Origin: Acidiferrobacter sp.
GTDB lineage: Bacteria > Pseudomonadota > Gammaproteobacteria > Acidiferrobacterales > Acidiferrobacteraceae
Assembly: GCA_027335965.1 (NCBI GenBank)
Contig: DAHWGZ010000051.1
Coordinates: 1-9,989, forward strand
DNA: 9,989 bases
Reading direction: 5' to 3'
The notes under the pieces were generated by a model. That model worked only from the letters and a program-made list of their open reading frames with translations, was not told where the DNA came from and ran no database searches. The number at the start of each line of letters is the position of its first letter. Position 1 is the first letter of the stretch. Below are positions 1-5,831 of the stretch, piece after piece. The position numbers and the translations under genes were made by a program.

Positions 1-2
1 GC

Positions 3-1409
3 CTAGACGCTGTAGTACATGTCGAACTCGACGGGATGCGTGGTCATGCGCAGGCGCGTGACCTCCTGCATCTTGAGCGCGATGTAGGAGTTCAGGAACT
101 CGTCTGTGAAGACATTGCCGGCCGTGAGGAATTTGCGATCCTTGTCCAGGGCCTCCAGGGCCATGTCCAGGGAATGGCAGACGGTCGGGATCTTCTTCGC
201 CTCTTTCGGGGTGAGCTCGTAGAGGTCATGATCGGCGGCGTCGCCCGGGTTGATCTTGTTCATGATGCCGTCAAGGCCGGCCATCATCATCGCCGCAAAC
301 GCCAGATAGGGGTTGGCCCCCGGGTCCGGGAAACGCACCTCGATGCGTCGGCCCTTGGGGTTGGCCACATGCGGGATGCGGATGGAGGCCGAACGGTTGC
401 GCGCGGAGTAGGCGAGCATGACGGGGGCCTCGAAGCCAGGGACCAGGCGCTTGTAGCTGTTGGTGAGCGGGTTGGTGATGGCGTTCAGGGCGCGCGCGTG
501 CTTGATGATGCCGCCGATATAAAAGAGCGCGGCCTCGCTCAGGCCGGCATAGCCGTCGCCCGTGAACAGATTCTTGCCGGCCTTGGCCAGCGACTGGTGG
601 CAATGCATCCCCGAGCCGTTGTCGCCGACGATGGGCTTGGGCATGAAGGTCGCGGTCTTGCCGTGATTGCGGGCGACATTATGGACGCAGTACTTCAGGA
701 TCTGGATCTCGTCGGCCTTGCGCACCAGCGAGGCAAACTCGGTGGCGATCTCATTCTGGTTGGCGGTGGCGACCTCGTGATGGTGAGCCTCCACAACCAG
801 CCCCATCTCGGTCATGGCGAGCGCCATGGCGCTGCGGATGTCCTGCGCGGAGTCGACCGGCGGGACCGGGAAATAGCCGCCCTTCACGCCCGGCCGGTGG
901 CCGAGATTGCCGCCGTCATAATCCTTGCCGGTGTTCCAGCTCGCTTCCTCCGAATCGATGCGGCAGGACGAGCCCGACATGTCGACGGTCCAGCGGACGT
1001 CATCGAAAATGAAAAACTCGGGCTCGGGGCCGAAGTAGGCGGTGTCGGCAATGCCGGTGCTCTTCAGGTAGGCCTCGGCGCGCTTGGCGATGGACCGGGG
1101 GTCGCGGTCATAGCCCTTCATGGTCGCGGGCTCCAGCACGTCGCAGCGCAAAAGCAGGGTGGGTTCCTCGGTGAACGGGTCGAGGACCGCGGTGGCGGCA
1201 TCCGGCATGAGGACCATGTCCGACTCGTTGATCGCCTTCCAGCCGGCGATGGACGAGCCATCGAACATCTTCCCTTCCTCGAAGAGCTTCTCATCCACGG
1301 TATGGGACGGCACCGATACGTGCTGTTCCGTTCCTTTGGTGTCAGTAAACCGGAAATCGACGAATTTCACGTCGTTATCCTTGATCATTTTCAAGACGTT
1401 CGCGGACAT
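3..1409 (-). CDS. glnA: Glutamine synthetase, type I (GSI-beta), adenylylation-regulated
   Basis: This enzyme makes glutamine from glutamate, ammonia and ATP in the cytoplasm as a dodecamer, and is the entry point of ammonia assimilation. The 468 residues match the usual length of about 469. Visible landmarks are the N-terminal latch region with MFDGSS at 48-53, the metal/glutamate site around FGPEPEFF (126-133), [10 protein letters not shown] with His269, GFEAP with Glu327, and [11 protein letters not shown] (337-347). Tyr397 in [13 protein letters not shown] sits exactly where E. coli GlnA is adenylylated by GlnE, so activity is probably controlled covalently. I chose the ATG at 1409 because an AGGAG lies 7-8 bases upstream and the product then begins [10 protein letters not shown] like its relatives. 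An in-frame ATG at 1433 would add eight unlikely residues. The TAG stop lies two bases from the window edge. The upstream gap carries sigma-54 and NtrC-like elements, and ntrB/ntrC often follow glnA beyond this edge. Confidence 0.98.
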   Translation of the reverse strand: MSANVLKMIKDNDVKFVDFRFTDTKGTEQHVSVPSHTVDEKLFEEGKMFDGSSIAGWKAINESDMVLMPDAATAVLDPFTEEPTLLLRCDVLEPATMKGYDRDPRSIAKRAEAYLKSTGIADTAYFGPEPEFFIFDDVRWTVDMSGSSCRIDSEEASWNTGKDYDGGNLGHRPGVKGGYFPVPPVDSAQDIRSAMALAMTEMGLVVEAHHHEVATANQNEIATEFASLVRKADEIQILKYCVHNVARNHGKTATFMPKPIVGDNGSGMHCHQSLAKAGKNLFTGDGYAGLSEAALFYIGGIIKHARALNAITNPLTNSYKRLVPGFEAPVMLAYSARNRSASIRIPHVANPKGRRIEVRFPDPGANPYLAFAAMMMAGLDGIMNKINPGDAADHDLYELTPKEAKKIPTVCHSLDMALEALDKDRKFLTAGNVFTDEFLNSYIALKMQEVTRLRMTTHPVEFDMYYSV

Positions 1410-1475
1410 GCGTTTCTCCTGACTCTGAATCATTGTGGGGCGCCGGGGCGGCCATTACGCCTGAGGCGGCCATTT

Positions 1476-1491
1476 TGCACGAAATATGCCA
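1476..1491 (-). promoter_or_regulatory. Sigma-54 (-24/-12) promoter of glnA
   Basis: On the minus strand the sequence TGGCATATTTCGTGCA has the GG and GC dinucleotides separated by exactly 10 bases. It matches the sigma-54 consensus TGGCAC-N5-TTGCA at nearly all key positions; CAC reads CAT and TTGC reads GTGC. Taking the GC as -13/-12 puts transcription start near 1465, giving a leader of about 56 bases before the glnA ATG. The two NtrC-like palindromes upstream support the call. Confidence 0.75.
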
Positions 1492-1541
1492 CCAAGCAAA
1501 CGCTGCCAATGGGGCGATTTCGGGCACGCGGCGCCATCGAT

Positions 1542-1560
1542 ATGCCCCATATTGGGGCAT
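1542..1560. promoter_or_regulatory. NtrC-like enhancer palindrome, promoter-proximal
   Basis: ATGCCCCATATTGGGGCAT is a perfect inverted repeat with 8-base arms and a 3-base centre. It fits the spacing of NtrC sites (TGCACC-N5-GGTGCA) with C/G replacing A/T at one position of each arm. Its centre (1551) is about 86 bases upstream of the predicted sigma-54 start. No T-run follows on either strand, so it is not an intrinsic terminator for the CDF gene. Confidence 0.55.
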
Positions 1561-1573
1561 GACCATGCAATAA

Positions 1574-1588
1574 GCACCATAACGGTGC
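1574..1588. promoter_or_regulatory. NtrC-like enhancer palindrome, promoter-distal
   Basis: GCACC-ATAAC-GGTGC is a perfect match to the core of the NtrC consensus. Its centre (1581) lies 30 bp, close to three helical turns, from that of the proximal palindrome, and about 116 bases upstream of the predicted start. It sits immediately after the CDF stop codon. Paired sites about three turns apart are the layout known for E. coli glnA. Confidence 0.7.
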
Positions 1589-1589
1589 G

Positions 1590-2747
1590 TTAACGGAAAC
1601 AGACCTCCACGGATGCGATTTGCGGGTCGCGCGCGGCCGCGTGCGCGAACTGCTCCTGCAGGATCCGGGCATCGGCCGCGGTCGGGGCCAGATCGAGCGA
1701 CAGGTGCAATTCCACCGCGATGCGCCCATGCAGATAGTGCAGGACCACCGACTGGATGGCCGAAGCGGCCTCGATGCCGGCGAAATAATGATCGAGGCGC
1801 TTCAAGATCTCGGCGCGCAGCGGCAGGCGCGCATTGGTGGCGGCATGCTCATCGTCTTCCGAGTCGATATGCACCACCACGTCGGCGATGCTGCTCACAT
1901 GCCGCATGAGGGCGACGCGCACCATCTCGCTGATCTGGTGGCCCTCCGACACGCTGATGGTCCCGTCCACGAGGATATGGACATCGACGAACGCGCGCCC
2001 CCCGGCGCGGCGCGTGCGCAACAGATGCAGGGTGCGGACACCGTCGATCGACAGGATGACGCGCCGGATCCGCTCGAGCTTCTCGGCCTCGAGGCCCGTA
2101 TCGACGAGTTCGCGCATGGCCTGCCAGCCGAGCACGGCGCCCATGCGCACGATCAAAATCGCCACGCCGATGGCGGCCACCGAATCGAGGTCGCGCACGC
2201 CCATCATGCTGCCGGCCACGCCCACCGCCACCACGATCGAGGAAAAGACGTCGGTCCGGTAATGCCAGGCATTGGCGTGCAGGAGCTCGGAATTGAGCCG
2301 CGAGCCGGCGCGACGCATGTAGCGGAACAGGCCCTCCTTGATGCCGATGGCCGCGAACGCCATGGCCAGCGCCAGGAAATCGGGGCGTGCGAGCCGCGCC
2401 GGGGCGCTGAGGGCGGCGGCGGCGTGGAGCGCTATGCCGACACCGGCGCCGACCAGGACCAGGCTCAATCCCAGGGTGCCGGCGGTCTCGATGCGCGCAT
2501 GCCCGTAGGGGTGGTCCTCGTCGGCCGCCTGCGCCCCGAAATGCGCGGCCGCCAGCACCAGCGTGTCGCTCAACAGATCCGACAGGGTATGGAAACCGTC
2601 CGCGACCAGCGCCGCCGACCGCCCGAGCACGCCCACGCCGAGCTGGCCCGCGGCCAACCCGACGTTGATGAAAAGCCCGCGCAAGACCACCTTTTGGCGC
2701 TCGGCGGCCCCCTCATCCCCGCCCTGCGGCGGGTTTTCGTCGGTCAT
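1590..2747 (-). CDS. Cation diffusion facilitator (CDF) transporter, zinc-type, with extended C-terminus
   Basis: This is an inner-membrane metal/proton antiporter that exports divalent cations to the periplasm. The N-terminal ~210 residues form the membrane domain, with hydrophobic segments near 22-45, 58-72, 88-112, 122-140, 166-182 and 188-207. Both halves of the transport site are present: HTLSD in TM2 (His53, Asp57) and HYRTD in TM5 (His162, Asp166). This HxxxD/HxxxD pattern is typical of zinc CDFs, unlike the DxxxD of the iron/zinc FieF type. The CDF-typical DHPYGHARIE follows TM2. A ferredoxin-like cytoplasmic dimer domain spans about 215-297, and a further ~75 residues (311-385) resemble a second such domain. 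The 385-residue length is about 85 longer than FieF. I chose the ATG at 2747 for its GGAGG about 7 bases upstream; it overlaps the upstream tusA stop as ATGA, so the two are translationally coupled. The metal is inferred, not shown. Confidence 0.92.
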   Translation of the reverse strand: MTDENPPQGGDEGAAERQKVVLRGLFINVGLAAGQLGVGVLGRSAALVADGFHTLSDLLSDTLVLAAAHFGAQAADEDHPYGHARIETAGTLGLSLVLVGAGVGIALHAAAALSAPARLARPDFLALAMAFAAIGIKEGLFRYMRRAGSRLNSELLHANAWHYRTDVFSSIVVAVGVAGSMMGVRDLDSVAAIGVAILIVRMGAVLGWQAMRELVDTGLEAEKLERIRRVILSIDGVRTLHLLRTRRAGGRAFVDVHILVDGTISVSEGHQISEMVRVALMRHVSSIADVVVHIDSEDDEHAATNARLPLRAEILKRLDHYFAGIEAASAIQSVVLHYLHGRIAVELHLSLDLAPTAADARILQEQFAHAAARDPQIASVEVCFR

Positions 2748-2971
2748 TTTCGGCCTCCGGCCCGCACGACGATGACGATGTCTCCGCAGGCCTCGGTGCG
2801 CGTCTCCACGACCTCGTGCCCCTCGAGGCGGCACCACGCCGGTATGTCGTGCAAGGCCCCCGGGTCGGTGCAGCGCACGGTCAGGGTGTCGCCGGCGGCG
2901 AGCTGCGCGATGGCGGCGCTCACGCGTATCACCGGCATGGGGCATAACAGATAGCGGGCGTCGAGATCCAT
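2744..2971 (-). CDS. TusA/SirA-family sulfur carrier protein
   Basis: A 75-residue cytosolic protein of the TusA family. These proteins carry a persulfide on a single conserved cysteine and pass sulfur between sulfurtransferases, for example from IscS toward MnmA for tRNA 2-thiouridine, or between enzymes of sulfur oxidation. The defining CPxP motif is present as LLCPMPVIR, with the active cysteine at residue 10. The family's central DP...DIPAWC...GHE block follows at about 36-53. The length is close to E. coli TusA (81 residues). The start at 2971 has GTGAGG a few bases upstream and lies 4 bases past the stop of the PP-loop gene. The gene's own stop overlaps the CDF start. Because it is locked between a PP-loop thiolase-like gene and a transporter, I infer that its partner is the PP-loop protein. 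It is probably not the housekeeping tusA itself, so I leave the symbol blank. Confidence 0.9.
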   Translation of the reverse strand: MDLDARYLLCPMPVIRVSAAIAQLAAGDTLTVRCTDPGALHDIPAWCRLEGHEVVETRTEACGDIVIVVRAGGRK

Positions 2972-2975
2972 GGCC

Positions 2976-4019
2976 TCACAAGTACCAATGGGCGGCGAGC
3001 GCATGGGTCGGCAGCGGCGCCACGTCGCGCTCGCAAGCGGCCCCGCCGGGCTCGCCCACCGCCACGCGCACCCGCGCCTCCGACCGGCCTTGCCCAAAGC
3101 GCGCGGTGATGGCGCACGCGAGATCGAGACCGGCCTCGTCGACATCGCCCTGCAGGAGGGCAAGGGGCCCTTTGTGTTCGAGCGCCCACAAATGCACGAA
3201 GCGGTTGCGATAACCCTCCAGAAACCGGTTCTCTCCCTCCTCGCGGCCGACAATGAGCTTGAAGGAGGGGTGCGGCCGCAGGTGGCGGCCGATCTTCAGG
3301 AGCATGATGTCGTCGAAGTCATAGCGCCGCTCGCCACGGCTCGCCCACAGGTCTTTGAGCTTGTGGGCGTAGTTCTCGTCGGTCAGGAAACAGCACCCGC
3401 CGGAGGGCTGCGCGTATTCGAAACCGTAGGCGCGCGCCAGGGCGATCTGGGGTTTGCGGTTGCGACCGGTGAGGCCCAAGAGGCGCTCGCGGTCCACCCA
3501 GCCCTCGCGTTCGGGCAGGGTCGGCGGCAGGAGCCGCGCGGACAATGGCCGCAACAGCCGGTCCAGGGCGCCGGATTCGCGCGCCACCACCGGGAACGTG
3601 TCCCGTCGCTGCGACATCGGTCGCTGCCCCAGGACCTCGCCCGTGACAATGAAATCGAAGCCATGCTCCTCGATCCAGGATCGCGCGTGCCCGATCATGA
3701 AGGCCTTGCAGTCGAGACACGGGTTCAGGTGCGCGCCGTAGCCATGGCGCGGATTCAGGACCACGTCCTTGTAGTCATCGATGACATCGACGATATGGAG
3801 CCTGATGCCCAGCTGCTCGGCGCTATGAAGGGCGTTGTTGCGCACGACGCGATCCTTGCGGTCGCGGCGCACGGCGTGGGTATGCCCTTCCACGCAAAAG
3901 CCGGTAAAGAAATTGATCCCCTCGACATGGATGCCCTGATCGAGCATCAAGCGCGCCGCGAGCAGCGAATCAAGGCCGCCCGAGAGCAGGACGATCGCCT
4001 TGCGTTTGTGGTTTTCCAT
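2976..4019 (-). CDS. PP-loop ATPase related to tRNA thiolases (MnmA/ThiI-like), with C-terminal NFACT-R-like segment
   Basis: A 347-residue predicted adenylating enzyme. The PP-loop SGGLDS is at 13-18, directly after the first beta strand, as in tRNA 2-thiouridylases and ThiI. Two cysteine motifs fall where MnmA has its catalytic pair: NPCLDCK (Cys101 and Cys104; E. coli MnmA reads NPxxxC with Cys102) and GGCCF (Cys209, Cys210; MnmA reads GxCF with Cys199). A region around 239-268, LLKIGRHLRPHP...VGREEGEN, resembles the RNA-binding DUF814/NFACT-R module that is fused to PP-loop domains in some bacteria. The last ~60 residues have no motif I recognise. I chose the ATG at 4019 because the homologous region starts there and an AAGGA lies just upstream, although the spacing is short. 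The longer in-frame extension is low-complexity and runs into mtgA. The tusA neighbour supports a sulfur-transfer reaction, probably on tRNA. The substrate is unknown. Confidence 0.85.
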   Translation of the reverse strand: MENHKRKAIVLLSGGLDSLLAARLMLDQGIHVEGINFFTGFCVEGHTHAVRRDRKDRVVRNNALHSAEQLGIRLHIVDVIDDYKDVVLNPRHGYGAHLNPCLDCKAFMIGHARSWIEEHGFDFIVTGEVLGQRPMSQRRDTFPVVARESGALDRLLRPLSARLLPPTLPEREGWVDRERLLGLTGRNRKPQIALARAYGFEYAQPSGGCCFLTDENYAHKLKDLWASRGERRYDFDDIMLLKIGRHLRPHPSFKLIVGREEGENRFLEGYRNRFVHLWALEHKGPLALLQGDVDEAGLDLACAITARFGQGRSEARVRVAVGEPGGAACERDVAPLPTHALAAHWYL

Positions 4020-4090
4020 AGGTCCTTGGCGGGCCGCCCCTCCACCCGTTATGCTGTTGCGCCCGCCCCGAAGCCTTGCGGCGGCCCGAC

Positions 4091-4096
4091 AGTATA
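4091..4096 (-). promoter_or_regulatory. Possible -10 element for the PP-loop/tusA/CDF group
   Basis: On the minus strand TATACT matches the sigma-70 -10 consensus at 5 of 6 positions in an otherwise GC-rich gap. It would start transcription near 4084, about 65 bases before the PP-loop ATG. No convincing -35 hexamer lies 16-18 bases upstream, so the call rests on the -10 and its position in the 115-base divergent gap. No equally good promoter for mtgA was seen in this gap. Confidence 0.35.
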
Positions 4097-4134
4097 TCGC
4101 GGGACACGTCGCCCCCGCACCCCAAGGGAACCGA

Positions 4135-4887
4135 ATGCGCCTGCTGCGTCTGCTGTCCGGCCTGGTATTGGCCGCCGTGGTCGTGGACCTCGCGGTCCTC
4201 GCGGTCCGCTGGGCGGCGGTCCCCCACTTGGCGCAAGGCCCCATCCCCAGGTCGCGGTTCATGGCCGCCTACCTGAAGAAAAGGGCGGGCCGCGGCGGCC
4301 CGCCCTTGCGATGGCGGCCGGTGCCGTTGTGGGCCATCGCCCCGGCGCTGCGCCGCGCGGTGGTGCTTGGCGAGGACGGGACCTTCTATAGCAACGACGG
4401 CTTCGACATCGACGCCATCCTATGGGCGGCCCGCTACGACTGGCGCGCCGGGCATATCGTCTATGGGGCCAGCACGATCACCCAACAGACCGCCAAGAAC
4501 CTCTTTCTCGATCCGTCGCGGACGTTCTTTCGCAAGGCCAACGAGGCGCTTTTGACGATAGCGCTCACCCACTATCTCCCCAAGGACCGCATCCTCGAGA
4601 TCTACCTGAATGACGCGCAATTCGGCCGCGGCCTCTACGGGGCCGGCGCCGCCGCCCGCTACTACTTTCATGAAAGCGCGGCGCGCTTGACCGTCCGCCA
4701 GGCGGCGGAGCTCGCCGCCACCCTGCCAGACCCGCTCGGCGCGAATCCGGCCACGCGCAGCCGCTATTTCCGGGAGCGCGCCGCGAAGATCCTGCGGCTC
4801 CTGCGGGCCACCGCCGGGCCTCGTCGCCGCGGCGCCCCGTCGCCACCGAAGCCGGCGTTTGCCGAAAGCGCCGCTCACCCATTATAG
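4135..4887 (+). CDS. mtgA: Monofunctional biosynthetic peptidoglycan glycosyltransferase (GT51)
   Basis: This enzyme polymerises lipid II into glycan strands on the periplasmic face of the inner membrane, without a transpeptidase domain. The 250 residues fit the family (about 240). One N-terminal anchor spans residues 6-25. GT51 motifs follow in order: motif 1 [13 protein letters not shown] with catalytic Glu80-Asp81; motif 2 [16 protein letters not shown] (110-125); motif 3 [15 protein letters not shown] with Glu155; motif 4 [17 protein letters not shown] (184-200). In motif 1 the usual histidine (EDxxFxxHxG) is asparagine, Asn87. The start at 4135 has AAGGGA (4124-4129) at good spacing and leads straight into the anchor; the upstream in-frame extension lacks these features. 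The gene diverges from the PP-loop group. Its last codons overlap the promoter-like sequence of glyQ, and a perfect 12-bp inverted repeat lies in codons 49-58. Confidence 0.93.
   Translation: MRLLRLLSGLVLAAVVVDLAVLAVRWAAVPHLAQGPIPRSRFMAAYLKKRAGRGGPPLRWRPVPLWAIAPALRRAVVLGEDGTFYSNDGFDIDAILWAARYDWRAGHIVYGASTITQQTAKNLFLDPSRTFFRKANEALLTIALTHYLPKDRILEIYLNDAQFGRGLYGAGAAARYYFHESAARLTVRQAAELAATLPDPLGANPATRSRYFRERAAKILRLLRATAGPRRRGAPSPPKPAFAESAAHPL
4281..4307. repeat. Perfect 12-bp GC-rich inverted repeat (hairpin) inside mtgA
   Basis: Arms AAGGGCGGGCCG (4281-4292) and CGGCCCGCCCTT (4296-4307) are perfect reverse complements around a 3-base CGG loop. Read on the minus strand, the stem is followed by TTCTTC, giving the form of an intrinsic terminator pointing left toward the PP-loop group. 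On the plus strand no T-run follows. The encoded segment (residues about 49-57) is an ordinary variable linker between the membrane anchor and the GT51 domain. Confidence 0.6.
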
Positions 4888-4888
4888 T
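4859..4888 (+). promoter_or_regulatory. Sigma-70-like promoter for the glyQ operon
   Basis: TTGCCG (4859-4864) and TATAGT (4883-4888) are separated by 18 bases and match the -35 and -10 consensus at 4 and 5 of 6 positions. Transcription would start near 4895, about 58 bases before the glyQ GTG. The promoter overlaps the 3' end of mtgA, so glyQ need not depend on mtgA transcription. Confidence 0.5.
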
Positions 4889-4913
4889 GACGCGAAAACC
4901 CGCGCCACGACCG

Positions 4914-4940
4914 GGGATTGCCCGCGCATCCCTTCTTTCT
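4914..4940 (+). terminator. Weak hairpin plus T-rich tract in the glyQ leader
   Basis: GGGAT (4914-4918) pairs with ATCCC (4928-4932) across a 9-base loop, and a G-T pair can extend the stem by one. TTCTTTCT follows. It could end some mtgA readthrough or modulate glyQ expression, but the stem is short and the T-run interrupted. Confidence 0.2.
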
Positions 4941-4955
4941 AAGGACCACGATGTG
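4941..4955 (+). promoter_or_regulatory. Ribosome binding site deciding a GTG start for glyQ
   Basis: AAGGA at 4941-4945 stands 7 bases before the GTG at 4953. That GTG opens the sequence (M)[18 protein letters not shown], which aligns with the known GlyQ N-terminus. An ATG at 4951 is out of frame and meets TGA at once. The upstream in-frame GTG at 4887 has no Shine-Dalgarno sequence and would add 22 non-homologous residues. Confidence 0.8.
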
Positions 4956-5831
4956 ACATTCCAGGAACTCATTTTTGCCCTGCAACGCTATTGGGCGAGA
5001 CAGGGTTGCGTTATCGAGCAATCCTATGACGTCGAGGTGGGCGCCGGGACCTTCCATCCCGCAACCTTTCTCGGGAGCCTGGGACCCGAGCCGTTGCGCG
5101 CGGCCTATGTGCAGCCCTCGCGGCGCCCGACCGATGGCCGTTACGGCGAGAACCCGAATCGCCTGCAACGCTACTTCCAGTTTCAAGTCGTGCTGAAACC
5201 ATCGCCCCTCGACATCCAGGATCTGTACCTCGAATCCCTGCGGGCGCTCGGAATAGACCTTTTGGCCAACGATGTGCGCTTCGTCGAGGACAACTGGGAA
5301 TCGCCCACGCTCGGGGCCTGGGGGCTCGGCTGGGAGGTGTGGCTGAACGGCATGGAGGTGAGCCAGTTTACCTATTTTCAGCAGACCGGCGGCCTCGAGT
5401 GCCGGCCGGTAACAGGGGAGATCACCTACGGCCTGGAGCGGCTCGCCATGTACCTGCAGGGCTGCGACAACGTCTATGATCTCGCGTGGAACGCCGATGT
5501 CCGTTACGGCGACCTGTACCGGCAGAACGAGGTCGAGCAGTCGCATTTCAACTTCGAGGAGGCCTCGGTGGAGGCGCTTTCGGCGCGCTTTCAGGCATTC
5601 GAGGACGAATGCCGCCACCTGATCGCCGCCGACCTGCCGCTCGCCGCCTACGATCATGTCCTGCACGCCTCGCACACCTTCAACCTGCTCGATGCCCGCC
5701 ATGCCCTGAGCGTCACCGAACGCGCGCGCGCCATAGGTCGCGTGCGCGCGCTGGCGCGCGGCGTGGCCGAGAGCTATTACCGGAAACGCGAGATGTTGGG
5801 ATTCCCCCGGATGCGGCCGACCCATGACTAA
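4953..5831 (+). CDS. glyQ: Glycine--tRNA ligase alpha subunit
   Basis: This is the catalytic subunit of the bacterial alpha2beta2 glycyl-tRNA synthetase. It activates glycine with ATP and charges tRNA-Gly with the beta subunit. The 292 residues, counted from the GTG start, are near the usual 300. The chain is highly conserved throughout: QRYWARQGC (11-19), the ATP-site block [19 protein letters not shown] (54-72), [27 protein letters not shown] split over 110-136, and [14 protein letters not shown] (154-167). The segment before NEVEQS (192-197) is a few residues shorter than in E. coli, which is normal variation. The TAA stop overlaps the glyS start by 8 bases, which should keep the two subunits in step. 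Identification is secure. Confidence 0.98.
   Translation: MTFQELIFALQRYWARQGCVIEQSYDVEVGAGTFHPATFLGSLGPEPLRAAYVQPSRRPTDGRYGENPNRLQRYFQFQVVLKPSPLDIQDLYLESLRALGIDLLANDVRFVEDNWESPTLGAWGLGWEVWLNGMEVSQFTYFQQTGGLECRPVTGEITYGLERLAMYLQGCDNVYDLAWNADVRYGDLYRQNEVEQSHFNFEEASVEALSARFQAFEDECRHLIAADLPLAAYDHVLHASHTFNLLDARHALSVTERARAIGRVRALARGVAESYYRKREMLGFPRMRPTHD

Noticed and set aside
1495..1510. A second sigma-54-like sequence, minus strand TTGGCAGCGTTTGCTT.
   Set aside because: The GG and GC are only 8 bases apart instead of 10, which sigma-54 does not tolerate well; the neighbouring element at 1476-1491 has correct spacing.
1507..1519. Possible IHF site between the NtrC palindromes and the glnA promoter (minus strand AATCGCCCCATTG).
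   Set aside because: It differs from WATCAANNNNTTR at two core positions, and E. coli glnA does not need IHF.
36..1562. A 508-codon open frame on the plus strand opposite glnA.
   Set aside because: It is a shadow of glnA in high-GC DNA. Its translation has no recognisable motif, while the minus-strand frame is unmistakable GlnA.
1542..1588. The two palindromes after the CDF gene as its intrinsic terminator.
   Set aside because: Neither palindrome is followed by a T-run on the minus strand; paired spacing and sequence fit NtrC sites better.
1620..2954. A 444-codon plus-strand open frame opposite the CDF and tusA genes.
   Set aside because: Low-complexity, Arg/His/Asp-rich translation typical of an antisense frame; no ribosome binding site or family resemblance.
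4093..4098. TATATC as a plus-strand -10 for mtgA.
   Set aside because: The nearest -35-like TTGCGG is only 11 bases away, so the spacing is not usable.
2970..4391. A 473-codon plus-strand open frame opposite the PP-loop gene and running into mtgA.
   Set aside because: It overlaps two convincing genes, and its last part is proline/arginine/glycine-rich noise.
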